Assembly (NCBI GenBank): GCA_019009955.1
Contig: CM032231.1
Location: forward strand, 91,781,001 to 91,845,000
Direction of reading: 5' to 3'
From: Riptortus pedestris
Taxonomy: Eukaryota > Arthropoda > Insecta > Hemiptera > Alydidae
DNA length: 64,000 bases
Shown: in pieces, positions 12,132-22,377 of the stretch
How positions within the stretch are numbered: the first letter of the stretch is position 1
How the letters are laid out: each line of letters begins with the position of its first letter
Program-made: the position numbers and the translations under genes
Notes under the pieces: generated by a model
The model's input: the letters and a program-made list of their open reading frames with translations, nothing else
Told to the model about the DNA's origin: nothing
Databases searched by the model: none

Positions 12132-12826
12132 GTTTATTTGCTTGTTTGTTACGTTTCAGGCATAAACGGCTGAACCGAATTTTATGAAATTTGGTATGTA
12201 TATTACTACTAACCCAACTAGACTTTAGGCTATATTAATATTCTCAGAGACGAACAGGAGTTTCCTATTGGTTTTTCTTCGAATATGCAAATAATAAATG
12301 TTGGTTACTTTGTTATTTAGAGTAACTTTTGTTATATACTCATTTGCGTATACGGAAGTATAAATGAGTTATACGCTAAAAACTATAACGGGAATCAACA
12401 ATTTTATTTGGTACCAAAGACTCAACCGAACTAAACAAAACTCCGTATGTGAATTAGCACTAACTCCTTCATGATAATAAGCGGTACCATTATTTCTAGG
12501 GACGAGCAGGATTGGGGGTTGTATGGGAGGACTGAAATTAAAAATAGCGATATTTCGTTTCCTATTGGTTTTTCGGCAATTATGCACATAGCAAAAGCTG
12601 TTTATTTTGTTATTTAAAGTAACCTTTGTCATATTCAATTTTGTTTTATAACAAAGTATAAACGAGATATACACTAAGAAACAAAGCGGGAGCTACAGTT
12701 TTATTGGGCACTAACAATTGAACGGAACTTAACAAAACTCTGTTTGTGAGTTAGCACTAACTCCTCCATGATAATAAGTGGTACGAACATTTCTAGAGAG
12801 TACCAACATTGCACGTTTTGAGATAA
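12132..12826 (+). mobile_element. Non-autonomous Helitron fragment, two internal units
   Basis: Starts with a degenerate TTTG-rich tract and GGCTGAACCGAATTTTATG, then carries two tandem copies of a unit of about 297 bp (CCTATTGGTTTTTC at about 12262 and 12559). Each unit includes ACTTTTGTTATA, ACAATTTTATTTGG and AATTAGCACTAACTCC. No 3' hairpin or CTAG end is present. An antisense ORF across it (12369-12674) reflects the repeat and is not a gene. Confidence 0.75.
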
Positions 12827-12849
12827 ATGTAAGTACTTCATGCACCTTA

Positions 12850-12893
12850 GGGCCCTACTTAGTTAACGCATCCCCCGTGTGACGGACTTTTAT
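12850..12893 (+). mobile_element. HINE-like 3' tip
   Basis: CTACTTAGTTAACGCATCCCC followed by GTGTGACGGACTTTTATT matches the 3' terminus only. Confidence 0.6.
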
Positions 12894-13503
12894 TAACTAA
12901 GGAATCCAATGGATATTACGGAAAGAATACCTTAAATTGTTATAAATGTGAGTTATGTAGTCGTGTTACTATGGGTTGTGGCATGGATATGAAGAAGTTG
13001 CAGGGGAAGGCTTGTGTATGCCCATCACGTCTTTCCGGTGAGGTGTCGAAGGAGACGAGCCCTCATCCTGGAAGCACTCTTGTAAATATTCCCCTAGCCT
13101 CATAACACCCGAGACAAAGGTCTTAGCGCGGGGATTTCCACAATCCCCCCTTTATATTTTGGCAGGAATCCGTTGACATAGAGGATCGATACAGAGATAC
13201 AGGACACTTAACGGCAATATCATCACTGAAAAATGTTGAGGATGCAGTTTGGATACTTCCCATAGATTTGACTGGGGTTTTCGCATTTAGGTTATATTTA
13301 GGTCATATTTAGGTCGCACGACCAGATTCAAGAATATTATCGGGATAGCTAGTGACAGATTCTTAAAAGATAACAAAAGAAAAATGAAAAGTTATAAGGC
13401 AAGTAAAATACTTGTATTGCTGAATTCTATAGCTTATCCTTTGAATAAATAAATCAAGTTATTTTACATTTCATAAAAACACTTACACTAACTAAAGAAT
13501 TTT
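12894..13503. other. Less AT-rich stretch, nothing identified
   Basis: The part at about 12960-13160 is clearly richer in GC (GGGTTGTGGCATGG, AGGAGACGAGCCCTC) but has no long frame, splice pair or recognised transposon motif. It may be part of an unidentified repeat or an old exon. Confidence 0.4.
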
Positions 13504-13621
13504 TAGCAGATTTCCCTCAAGGGAAATCAGCTATTGACGTCGTACTCATGATGCGAGTTTCGAAAAAATTCTTCAAATGTCCATCGATCCTCCCAGGAGA
13601 TGACGAAAATGAGGTCCGTTC

Positions 13622-13625
<4 letters not shown>

Positions 13626-13706
<81 letters not shown>
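13626..13706. repeat. (TA)n microsatellite inside HINE
   Basis: An almost pure TA tract at the position where the family always carries one. The ORF of IYIYIY repeats read across it on the minus strand is an artefact. Confidence 0.95.
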
Positions 13707-13716
13707 AAATTGTAAC

Positions 13717-14668
13717 CTCTGTCTGTACATTGATTTTTTTCGCGAAATTTCACGATAACTTTTCGTTTCACATGTCATAGACACCAAAACTGCATTTTGT
13801 TTCTTTCGTGTATGTTTGTTTGTTTGTTTGTTTGTTTGTTTGTTACCTTTTCACGCATAAACGGCTGAACCGAATTTTATGAAACTTAGTATGTATATTA
13901 CTACTAGCCCAACTTAGACTTTAGGCTATATTATTATTCTCTAAGACAAACAGGAGTGGGGGTTATAAGGGAGGCCTGAAATTAAAAATAGTGATATTTC
14001 GTTTCCTCTTGGTTTTTCGGCAAATATGCACATAACAAAAGTTATTTATTTTGTTATTTAGAGTAATTTTTGTTATATACACTTTCGTCGTATACCGAAG
14101 TATAAATGAGTTATACGCTAAAAATTATAGCGGGAGTCAACAATTTTATTTGTCACAAAACACTCAACCGAACTAAGTAAAATTCGGTATATCTATTACC
14201 ACTAAGGCCTTTATTATAACAAGCCATACCAACATTTCTAGGGACGGGCAGGAGTGGGGGTTGTAAGGGATGCCTGAATTTAAAAATAGTGGTATTTTGT
14301 TTTCTATTCGTTTTTCGGCATATATGAACATAACAAAAGTTGTTTATTTTGTTATTTAGAGTAACTTTTGTCATATTCATTTTTGTCTTTTAACAAAGTA
14401 TAAACGAGATATACACTATAAACTGAAGCGGGAATAACTGAAATCTAGGGATAATGCACAAGAGACGGGAAATATGACAATTTGGAGGACAGTGAAGACT
14501 CACATAAAAAATTAATTTTATTATTAACAAATGCCAACAACGGGTATTAACCCTAAACACTGGGAGGGGTAAATGTCAAAATATTTGCAAATTAAAGCCT
14601 TGCCAAAAAAATACCATCACCATTCAGCCTCAAATCAATTCCCGGGCGAAGCCGGGTATCTGAGCTAG
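13717..14668 (+). mobile_element. Non-autonomous Helitron with intact 3' end
   Basis: Ends with the hairpin CCCGGGCGAAGCCGGG, a short spacer, then CTAG at 14665-14668 followed by T: the classical Helitron CTRR terminus with insertion between A and T. Inside are TTTCACGATAACTTTTCG, a (TTTG)n tract, GGCTGAACCGAATTTTATG and two tandem units of about 297 bp. The exact 5' TC is uncertain. It carries no coding sequence. The same element occurs reversed at 39829-42120. Confidence 0.8.
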
Positions 14669-14696
14669 TATATATATATATATATAATATATATAA

Positions 14697-15773
14697 ATCT
14701 CCTGTCACGATGTTTGTCCACGATGGACTCCTAAACTACTTAACCGATTTTAAATTAAATTGGCACACCGTGAGCAGTCTGGTCCAACTTGAGAGATAGG
14801 ATAGCTTAGATCTTTAATTATAGTCGCAATTTTATTTTATTGCAAATTATATGTCTATAATTAATTGACAGTCACAATTATCTGTTAACTCCAAAAGATT
14901 CTAACAGATGTCGATACTTTTCGACTGGATTGAGTAAGTAATCAATAGATGGCACTGCTATGGTAAACCGACAAACTTGTCATATAAGCTACAATTCAAT
15001 AGCATGATTACCACGTGTTATTGAGGCTAAAGTATAAATTATATTTATTTTGTAGTAAACGAAATACCGTTTAGCTTTTGCCATGTCAATAAATAAGTCT
15101 CAAGGCCAAACAATGTCCATTTGTGGTTTAGATTTGGAAAATCCGTGTTTTTCTCATGGGCAACTATATGTTGCATGTTCACGTGTTGGGAACCGTCGAA
15201 TCTATTTGTGTTAGCTAAAGACAGGTTAACCAAAAATATTGTGCACCGATTAGTGCTAAATTAAATTGAAATTGAAAGTATTTATAATTTAAATTAATAA
15301 ATATTACTGTTAAAGATTTAAGACTATCTGCCTTACCTACCTCATTCATAAGTTTAAATGTCATATGTTATTCACTAACAACTTTGTAATATGCTCATTC
15401 GTTACAAAATTAAATGGAAATAATAAATTTAAAAATTAATTCTTTTGTATTGATTTCTGCTTAATATAAACTGTAAGAAAATTTTAATCAATCGTGTTCA
15501 ACGTCCTTCCCCTTCAAATCCTAATCCCTTGAATTTGTGTACCAACTTCAACATTTCCGTCTTGGTTCGCAAATAATTTCATTGTACTAAAGGGTTGTAG
15601 TCGTAGAAAATCTGTCATGGAGGTCACCATATTATTTTACAAATACCATCTATGTAAAAAGCATGGTGGTCCCCGTGACTGATGTTCTCCTACCGTTCCT
15701 CTTAAATTGTATACTACAATGTACCTAATATAACAATAACTTTAGCCACAGCAACGCGTGGCCGGGTCTGCTA

Positions 15774-15774
<1 letters not shown>
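14697..15774 (+). mobile_element. Helitron remnant with helicase C-terminus
   Basis: Starts near TCTCCTGTCACGATGTTTG and ends in a hairpin (GCCAC...GTGGC), GGGTCTG and CTAG at 15771-15774. Between lie a decayed helicase C-terminus on the same strand (15031-15264) and about 0.5 kb of noncoding 3' sequence. Most of the Rep/helicase ORF of an autonomous element (normally well over 1000 codons) is deleted. Confidence 0.85.
15031..15264 (+). pseudogene. Helitron Rep/helicase, C-terminal remnant
   Basis: Plus-strand reading gives the end of the Pif1-type SF1B helicase domain of a Helitron Rep/helicase: [12 protein letters not shown] (helicase motif V region), then [13 protein letters not shown], then [10 protein letters not shown] (motif VI region, with the conserved arginine), and finally LTKNIVHRLVLN before a TAA at 15262. 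In autonomous Helitrons this domain unwinds donor DNA during rolling-circle transposition. At least two frameshifts are needed, one near 15080 before the AMSINKSQ segment and one near 15225 after SRVGN, so this is a dead fossil. It lies about 510 bp upstream of its own Helitron 3' end and on the same strand, as in intact elements. A 62-codon antisense frame over the same place is only a shadow. Confidence 0.9.
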
Positions 15775-15832
<58 letters not shown>

Positions 15833-15838
15833 TATATA
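15775..15838. repeat. (TA)n microsatellite
   Basis: TA tract joining the Helitron CTAG end to the 3' half of the surrounding HINE-like element. Confidence 0.95.
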
Positions 15839-16318
15839 TTTGTCTGTTAACGCTCTAGTGGTCGCAATTTTTGTTTGATCGTTACTAAACTCGGAATTTA
15901 ATCGTTTTATGTAAAAAGGAAGATCAAGTTCGTTAATGGTTGAAATCAGACCAGTGGGAGGGGGGTTTATTGAAAATTCAAAATATCTCCGTTATTTTGC
16001 GTCGGATCGAAAAATTGTATAGAATCAATCGTATTGAAAATTTAATTTACTATAAATATTGTTCTATACATTTATTCTGTATCTTGAATATTAACCGAGA
16101 TATTTACATTTGTATTCTGCGTGTGGTCGGCAGGAGTCGGCTATGTTCGGACTTTCCGCCGAGAGCTCTGGCTGCCGTTTCCGTAACTATTCGTCCGCCG
16201 TGAATAGGTTTAAAGGTTTCTTACTACTATTGTTGTTATTAGGCAGATTTCTCTATTGTTAAACTTCACGTGGGAAATCTGCTTAGTTTACGCAGCCCCT
16301 GCGTGACGGACTTTTTAT

Positions 16319-16852
16319 TAAAATTGTTGAGTATTATTATGATCAAAAATAATAATATACGATCAAGATATTTCACCGAATTTAACAAACTTGATATAAT
16401 TATTATTCGAAGGTAAAAGTAACCGGATCCTTACATGACTTTGTATTGACAACCTATTCCTAACCTACGAATACCATTTACCTTAAGTTTATTAAAGCTA
16501 GCTAGCTTACATATTATTCATAAACATTCATTGTCACTGAAAAAGCTTATACAAATTTATTGAGAAAGGCTAACAAAACAATTTTACTTTTCTTTCACAT
16601 TCTGAATGAGTGAAAATGACCTCAGGATTTCTTGCCATTATAAAAAGTATTTGCGGTATTGTGTGAGCCAAGTCAGGGATGGAGTTCTTTATGGGGTTAT
16701 ATACTTTAGAGCTTAGTCAATATTCATGTGTCACATAAGCTTTCATGCGTAAGGAAGCCGTTATCTATTATAACATTGTGTAGCAAGCAGTGATGGGACA
16801 GAATAATGGCACATTTACCATAAATTTAATATACTCACTGAAAGCTTTTAGC
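16319..16852. other. AT-rich DNA between two HINE copies
   Basis: No gene or recognised repeat was seen. Confidence 0.5.
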
Positions 16853-17440
<588 letters not shown>

Positions 17441-17483
17441 AAATGTTCGGTGTGACCACAATTTAAGGTTTTTATGCTATTGT

Positions 17484-17939
17484 AAATGTTTTTGTTTACG
17501 TTTGAGGCACGGCCATTCACGGATAACACACTGACACCTCATGACTAGGACTGAACCACCATTATGTACACTCTGCAATACACAACTGACTATCAAACAC
17601 TTACTTACAGACTGCAGACTAATAACCGACAAGAACTTAACAACGAACCTATCTGAACTACTACACGACGACAGCCCATACATTACAAAAGTCATGAAAC
17701 ACCTCAAAGATACACACATTTACAACCAGATGTAACACTAAATAATTAAACACTAGACTGGAATAATATCCACTGGAGAAAAAATAAATAACCGTACTTT
17801 TACCTACCTCTGTAGAGTTTTTAACCTTTTTTATTGGTTTTTATAAGGTGGCTTTACCTTTACTATTTTAGTATTATAACAAAAAAATGTGTGAATCGCT
17901 TAAATTGCGGCACACCTAAATAAATAAATGTTTTTGTTT
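17484..17939 (+). mobile_element. 5'-truncated LINE with perfect 14-bp duplication
   Basis: The identical 14-mer AAATGTTTTTGTTT stands at 17484-17497 and 17926-17939. The 428 bp between them begin in the LINE ORF2 C-terminus and end in a (TAAA)n-like tail (CACACCTAAATAAAT), the signature of target-primed reverse transcription with early stop. The exact duplication suggests a fairly recent insertion. Confidence 0.92.
17499..17735 (+). pseudogene. LINE ORF2 C-terminal fragment (RT/zinc-knuckle end)
   Basis: Reads RLRHGHSRITH, one in-frame stop (TGA), then HLMTRTEPPLCTLCNTQLTIK and HLLTDC, ending IYNQM and TAA. The C-x2-C-x8-H-x4-C pattern following a basic RLRHGHS..TH segment is the usual C-terminus of ORF2 in Jockey/I-like non-LTR retrotransposons, which encodes endonuclease and reverse transcriptase. 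Everything upstream is missing because of 5' truncation. The single stop may come from the source copy or be later decay. The clade is an inference from the motif, not a search result. Confidence 0.85.
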
Positions 17940-18181
17940 GGTTTCTGAAAAGTCAAAAAAGTAAGTATTTTTTCGCTAGTTATTGATCAGTAGCCATTCA
18001 ATAAATTGGAATTGTCTTTTATTCATTGATTACTAAATACCCTGGTAAGAGTGGTGTTAAGCAAAGTCTGAAGACATTTTAAAGGAATAAGAATACTTTT
18101 TGAAAATTAAACTACATGGTACAGCCTCGATGTGCCTGGCGGATGAAAATGTATGAAGAATGTCCTAGTATCGTTATATCG
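17940..18181. other. AT-rich DNA right of the LINE
   Basis: No recognised element. Confidence 0.4.
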
Positions 18182-18404
18182 TCCTTGAGGGAAATCAGCT
18201 GTTGCATGACGCGTGTCGGGTCGTAAAAAGGTGCTATTGATACTCTACAATTGCTCTTCTATGCATTTTCCTTCACTCAAATATTAAGTCATATTTTCTT
18301 GATTTCACCCAGAATTGGCAGTGGGATGGGATCACTAGTTTGCCTTACCAACCCATGGGAAATCTGCTTAGAATACGTAGCCCCTGCGTGAGGAACATTT
18401 TAGT
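18182..18404 (+). mobile_element. HINE-like subfamily 3, short full copy
   Basis: Starts TTGAGGGAAATCAGCTGTTGC and ends GGGAAATCTGCTTAGAATACG, then GTAGCCCCTGC and GTGAGGAACATTTT. The interior (CACTCAAATATTAAGTCATA, GATGGGATCACTAGTTTG) is the one also found at 9814-10042. It has no TA tract. Confidence 0.8.
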
Positions 18405-18830
18405 CATTTATGAATACCGAGGGACGATTGTGATTAAGGAAGTAGAGAGGCCTGGTGCCTCCTGGATGGGGATATCCAAGTACAACGAATCGATGAACCT
18501 ACAGACTACGAGCTATCACGCGATGGGCTTGTGGTGTATTATAGTATCAAGTGGTTGTCGTCTTCTTCATCAAGGCTACCGATAGCTCTCATGGATAGGT
18601 AAATAATGCTACTCATGAGTAACCTCCTTCAGCTTCATTGAAACAAGTAGGGCGAGTAAAAAGTCTCTTGACTATAGTACCGAAATAGATTTATGGACTA
18701 TTTTCTTAGCAGTCCCAGTGTTGACGGCTCGAAACATAGGTATAAACGTAAAAATTATAAACTTTTCAGAGAAGTTAACACAGTATCAAAATAATGAGGT
18801 TTATCAAATACCTATTTTTGTGGCTCATCA
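18405..18830. other. Unannotated DNA, moderately GC-rich start
   Basis: About 18410-18600 has balanced composition (GGACGATTGTGATTAAGG, GAGAGGCCTGGTGCCTCC). A loosely similar phrase (ACGACTGTGAAGGAAGGCC) is at about 9050, so it may be a low-copy repeat. No gene is called. Confidence 0.4.
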
Positions 18831-18987
18831 CAAAGCGGGAGTCAACAATTTTATTTGGCACAAAAGACTCAACCGAACTAAACCAAACTCGGCGTGTAAT
18901 TAGCACTAACTCATCCATGATAATAAGCTGCACCAACGTTTCTAGGGTCGAGCAGGAGTGGGGGTGGTAAGGAAAGCCTGAAATTAA

Positions 18988-19415
18988 AAAGTCCGTCACG
19001 CAGGGGCTGCGTAAACTAAGCAGATTTCCCACGTGAAGGTTTACAATAGAGAAATCTGCCTAATAATAACAGTAGCAGGAAGGTATCTCTAGACCTATTC
19101 ACGAGGGAGGAATAGTTAACAAAACGGCCGCCAGAGCTCTCGGCGGATAGTCCCGACCACACTCACAATACAAATGCAAATATCTCTGTTAATATTCAAG
19201 ATACAGAATAAATGTATAGAACATTATTTATAGTAAAGTTAATTTGCAATATGATTGATTCTATACACTTTTTCGATCCGATGCATAATAACGGAGATAT
19301 TTCGAATTTTTTAAAATCCTCCTCTAAACCCCCCCCCTCCCACTAGTCCGACTTCAGCCATTAACGAACTTGATCTTTGTTTTTACATAAAACGATTAAA
19401 TATGAACTTTGGTAA

Positions 19416-19478
<63 letters not shown>

Positions 19479-19524
19479 TGTTAACGCTCTAGCGGTCGCA
19501 ATTTTTGTTTGATCGTTACCAAAC

Positions 19525-19575
<51 letters not shown>

Positions 19576-19693
19576 GAACGGACCTCATTTTCGTCATCTC
19601 CTGGGTAGGATCGATGGACATTTGAGGAAATTTTTCAAAACTCGCGTCATGAGTACGACCTCAATAGCTGATTTCCCTTAAGGGAAATCTGCT
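18988..19693 (-). mobile_element. HINE-like element, complete, inserted in a Helitron
   Basis: On the minus strand it runs from TTAGCAGATTTCCCTTAAGG to the hairpin ACGCAGCCCCTGCGT and GACGGACTTTTT. The host Helitron joins precisely on both sides with no target duplication and with T residues at the junction, matching the Helentron habit of inserting between two Ts. The interior includes a block (GGCAGATTTCTCTATTG and the CCGAGAGCTCTGGCGGCCG segment) shared with 15840-16318, 41393-42066 and 63146-63815. Confidence 0.9.
19400..19540. repeat. Inverted module between two (TA)n tracts
   Basis: ACTTTGGTAACGAT on the left of the first TA tract reappears as ATCGTTACCAAACTTC on the right, so the 55-bp block GTCTGTTAACGCTCTAGCGG...ACCAAAC is inverted relative to every other copy and flanked by TA tracts on both sides (about 19420-19475 and 19528-19570). 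Confidence 0.85.
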
Positions 19694-20126
19694 AAAATAT
19701 TGGTATTTTGTTTCCTGTTCGTTTTTCGGCAAATATGCACAGGTTAAAAGTTCTTTATGTTGTTATTTAGAGTAATTTTTCTTATATTCACTTTTGTAAT
19801 ATAACAAAGTATAAACGAGATATACACTAAAAAAGTAAAATGGTAGCCAACAATTTTATGGGGTATCAACGATTGAACCGAACTTAATAAAACTCGGTAT
19901 GTGAATTAGCATTACTTCTTCCATCATTATAAGCTATATTAACGTTTTTAGGTTCCAGTGGGGGTTATAAGGCAGGCTTGAATAAAAAATTCGAGATATT
20001 TCATTTTCTATTTGTTTTTAGGCAAACTTGCACATAACAAAATTCGTTTTCTGTGTTATTAAAAGTAGATTTTGTTTTAAAAATAATATTAAATTTAATA
20101 TCTTAATCGTCTGTCGGGTCCCCTAG

Positions 20127-20132
<6 letters not shown>

Positions 20133-20163
<31 letters not shown>
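20133..20163. repeat. (TA)n microsatellite
   Basis: TA tract between the Helitron end and the SINE. Confidence 0.9.
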
Positions 20164-20166
<3 letters not shown>

Positions 20167-20391
20167 AGCTCAGGTTAGCAATGCGAATTTTAGCGTTGGC
20201 CTTATTTTCATATGATGAACATTGAGTGGCGTGTTCGATTCTCGCCTGGGCAATGGAATTTATTTAGTGGCGGAATTCATTAAATAAAATACTAAGTCAC
20301 ACCCTGGCTAGAAAAGGGTGGTAACCTGTAGATAAACTGTCCCAATTAGCCTTAGTTGCAAAAAGTGGACGTTAATATCAATAAGTAAATA
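20164..20391 (+). mobile_element. tRNA-derived SINE, full length
   Basis: GGAGCTCAGGTTAGCAATGC head, B box GTGTTCGATTCTCGCC, body CCTGGCTAGAAAAGGGTGG and tail AAAAAGTGGACGTTAATATC. Confidence 0.92.
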
Positions 20392-21554
20392 AAAAAAAAA
20401 ACTTTAAATATTATAGTTAGTACGAAATCTTTCTTGACCTAACAAGAATATTTTTTCTATTGTTATTTTTTTTTAGAATTCCACTAGTGTAATAACATGC
20501 TTATCTATTGACAAGCAATTAATAATTTTTACCATTGAACTAACTTCATTTCTTGTAGTTATTGGTGTTTGTAGTGCTTATGAATTGTGAAGAGCTACTA
20601 AAGTGTGTATTATAATAAACCTGATTTTTCAACTTTACCCCATGCAGTAATAACAATGTTCAAAAGTTTTCTGTGTTACCTTAAAAATATAAATCTTTGA
20701 ATTTTCTAGTTATAGAAAAAAGTTATATTAAGATTTTAACATTGCCATTTCAGGTTAATAAACATTTGAACACACAATTTTTTTTTACTATATTTAAGAA
20801 TGCGTTTCAACGTAAAAAAATATATTAAATTCCTTTCTTATGATCATCAAACTAAATAGATATGAATCCATTAATTCTGAATAATAAATACCCAAATTAC
20901 TGGAGACTCATCAGGAAAAGTGTTGTAATATTATTTAAACAGCTTAAGAAGGGAGATGTCTCATATATCTGCATTAAATTGCTGTGACTTTAGTTGGCTC
21001 AAAGGCTTCAACATTTCTTTGATAATTGTCTTCTCAGCACTTTAGTTGTTTAATTTCACTTTATAGAGTTTTATTAAATTAAGGCCCTGAGTAGAATTGT
21101 TAATGTTTTAACGGGCTCAAAGGTCGCACATAGTGGCAACTTTCTTTGAGTTGTTAATGAAGATGGTCTTTCTCTTTGAATGGATGTGACCAAAGATTGG
21201 TATATAGAATACTGTCAACAGTTGTGGGGTCCCTTGAGTTTGTCCCAAAAGTTATTTATTCCTAATAGACTTTATTAAAACCTACTTAAATTTTATAATA
21301 TTGTAAAGCTCATTTCAAACTAGTAACATCACAAGCTGAACTTGAGTTTCAAGTGGCAAATCGAAATGCCACACGTTTGATTTTCAGAATAAACGAAAAG
21401 TCCTATTCTAGTTAATTTCTTATTTTGTAACATTTTGGGAGTAATCACACCTTCTTCAGGCTAAAAACTTACAAAAACATTACTGAGTAGTAGTACTTAA
21501 CCGTGTGAGTTACGGAGTTGATCCTTAATAAACTTAAACTGGTAAAAGCTATGT
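20392..21554. other. AT-rich DNA, no gene seen
   Basis: Long AT-rich stretch with no open frame of interest and no recognised repeat. Confidence 0.5.
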
Positions 21555-21795
21555 GAAAATTAAATTTACTATAAATATTGTTATATACATTTATTCCCTA
21601 TCTTGAATATTAACCGAGATATTTGCATTTTTATTAAATTTGGGCCGATAACGTATTTTTGAATTTCCCGCCAAAAGCTAGTTCGGCCCTTTGCCGTAAC
21701 TGTACTGCTCGGCTCTCGTATGGAGATTTCTCTATTGTATAACTTCACGTGGGAAATCTGCTTAGTTTACGCAGCCCCTGCGTGACGGACTTTTT
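21555..21795 (+). mobile_element. HINE-like element, 3' part
   Basis: From AAATTAAATTTACTATAAAT through CCCGCCAAAAGCTAGTTCGG to GTTTACGCAGCCCCTGCGTG and ACGGACTTTTT. The 5' half is missing. Confidence 0.9.
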
Positions 21796-21796
21796 C

Positions 21797-21892
21797 TTGG
21801 GCAACAGGAATTTATTTGGTAGCAAACTCTTTAAATAAATTCCTTAGTTTCGCTTTGGCTAGAAAAGAGTGGTGACCTATAGATAATCTGCT
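21797..21892 (+). mobile_element. tRNA-derived SINE, 5'-truncated
   Basis: GGGCAACAGGAATTTATTTGG, then TTTGGCTAGAAAAGAGTGG and a truncated 3' end (ACCTATAGATAATCTG). It directly follows the HINE 3' terminus. Confidence 0.75.
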
Positions 21893-21925
21893 CAACAACA
21901 GTTTTCAGTGTTTGGCAATGTCTGT

Positions 21926-21973
21926 ACATACTTTTGATATATATATATATATATATCTATATCAAAAGTATGT
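21926..21973. repeat. Perfect 16-bp stem palindrome around (TA)n
   Basis: ACATACTTTTGATATA at 21926-21941 is the exact reverse complement of TATATCAAAAGTATGT at 21958-21973. Confidence 0.95.
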
Positions 21974-22008
21974 TTTAAATGACTAGTCAAAATTAAAGGA
22001 ACACGTTT

Positions 22009-22066
<58 letters not shown>

Positions 22067-22102
22067 AAACGTGCTCCTTAAATTTTGACTAGTCATTTAA
22101 AA
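21973..22102. mobile_element. Inverted-repeat element with (TA)n core (MITE-like)
   Basis: Arms of about 46 bp (TTTTAAATGACTAGTCAAAA ... ACACGTTTTAAATATATA and its complement) face each other across a (TA)n core with only about three mismatches. The arms could be the terminal inverted repeats of a tiny transposon or an inverted duplication. Confidence 0.7.
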
Positions 22103-22377
22103 TCAACAATCATTTATAACCTCCTCACCACCTCATATTCTGATCTAATTTTGTATATACTAAGTATTCACTTTGAATAAGGAAAGTACCAAAATTCATT
22201 TAATTATATCAAATCTAAAAAAATGTTTGTAATGGACCTTGTAGATGTAATGATGCAACTTTCAATACTTATTATTATTATTATCAATAATGTTTATTCT
22301 TAGTATGCTTATTCCCAATAGTCCATTTAATTAAATTTCTAATTATAAGTATGAGGTGATTTTGGATGAAAAATATA

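Larger units (their letters stand above)
13504..16318 (+). mobile_element. HINE-like element split by nested Helitrons
   Basis: The 5' half (13504-13625: TAGCAGATTTCCCTCAAGGG through AATGAGGTCCGTTCAAAATT) leads into a long (TA)n. The 3' half resumes after another (TA)n at 15840 (TTTGTCTGTTAACGCTCTAG) and runs to the hairpin end GCAGCCCCTGCGTGACGG at about 16318. Both halves are in the same orientation and together make one complete element. Two Helitrons, ending at 14668 and 15774, fill the break inside the TA tract. Confidence 0.75.
18831..20126 (+). mobile_element. Helitron interrupted by a HINE-like insertion
   Basis: The left part (18831-18987: AAGCGGGAGTCAACAATTTT ... GCCTGAAATTAAAAA) and right part (19694-20126: ATATTGGTATTTTGTTTCC ...) are contiguous in undisturbed copies such as 13976-14010. 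The right part ends with a shortened hairpin and CTAG at 20123-20126. The gap is occupied exactly by the complete HINE-like element at 18988-19693. Confidence 0.8.

Noticed and set aside
13517..13771. 84-codon minus ORF with IYIY repeats
   Set aside because: Translation of the (TA)n tract and HINE 5' module.
15045..15233. 62-codon minus-strand ORF
   Set aside because: It is antisense to the Helitron helicase remnant, whose plus-strand reading gives conserved motifs.
18988..19693. MITE with simple terminal inverted repeats
   Set aside because: The AGCAGATTTCCC motif is terminal at one end but subterminal at the other, a hairpin sits at the 3' end, and there is no target duplication, which fits Helentron-type elements better.
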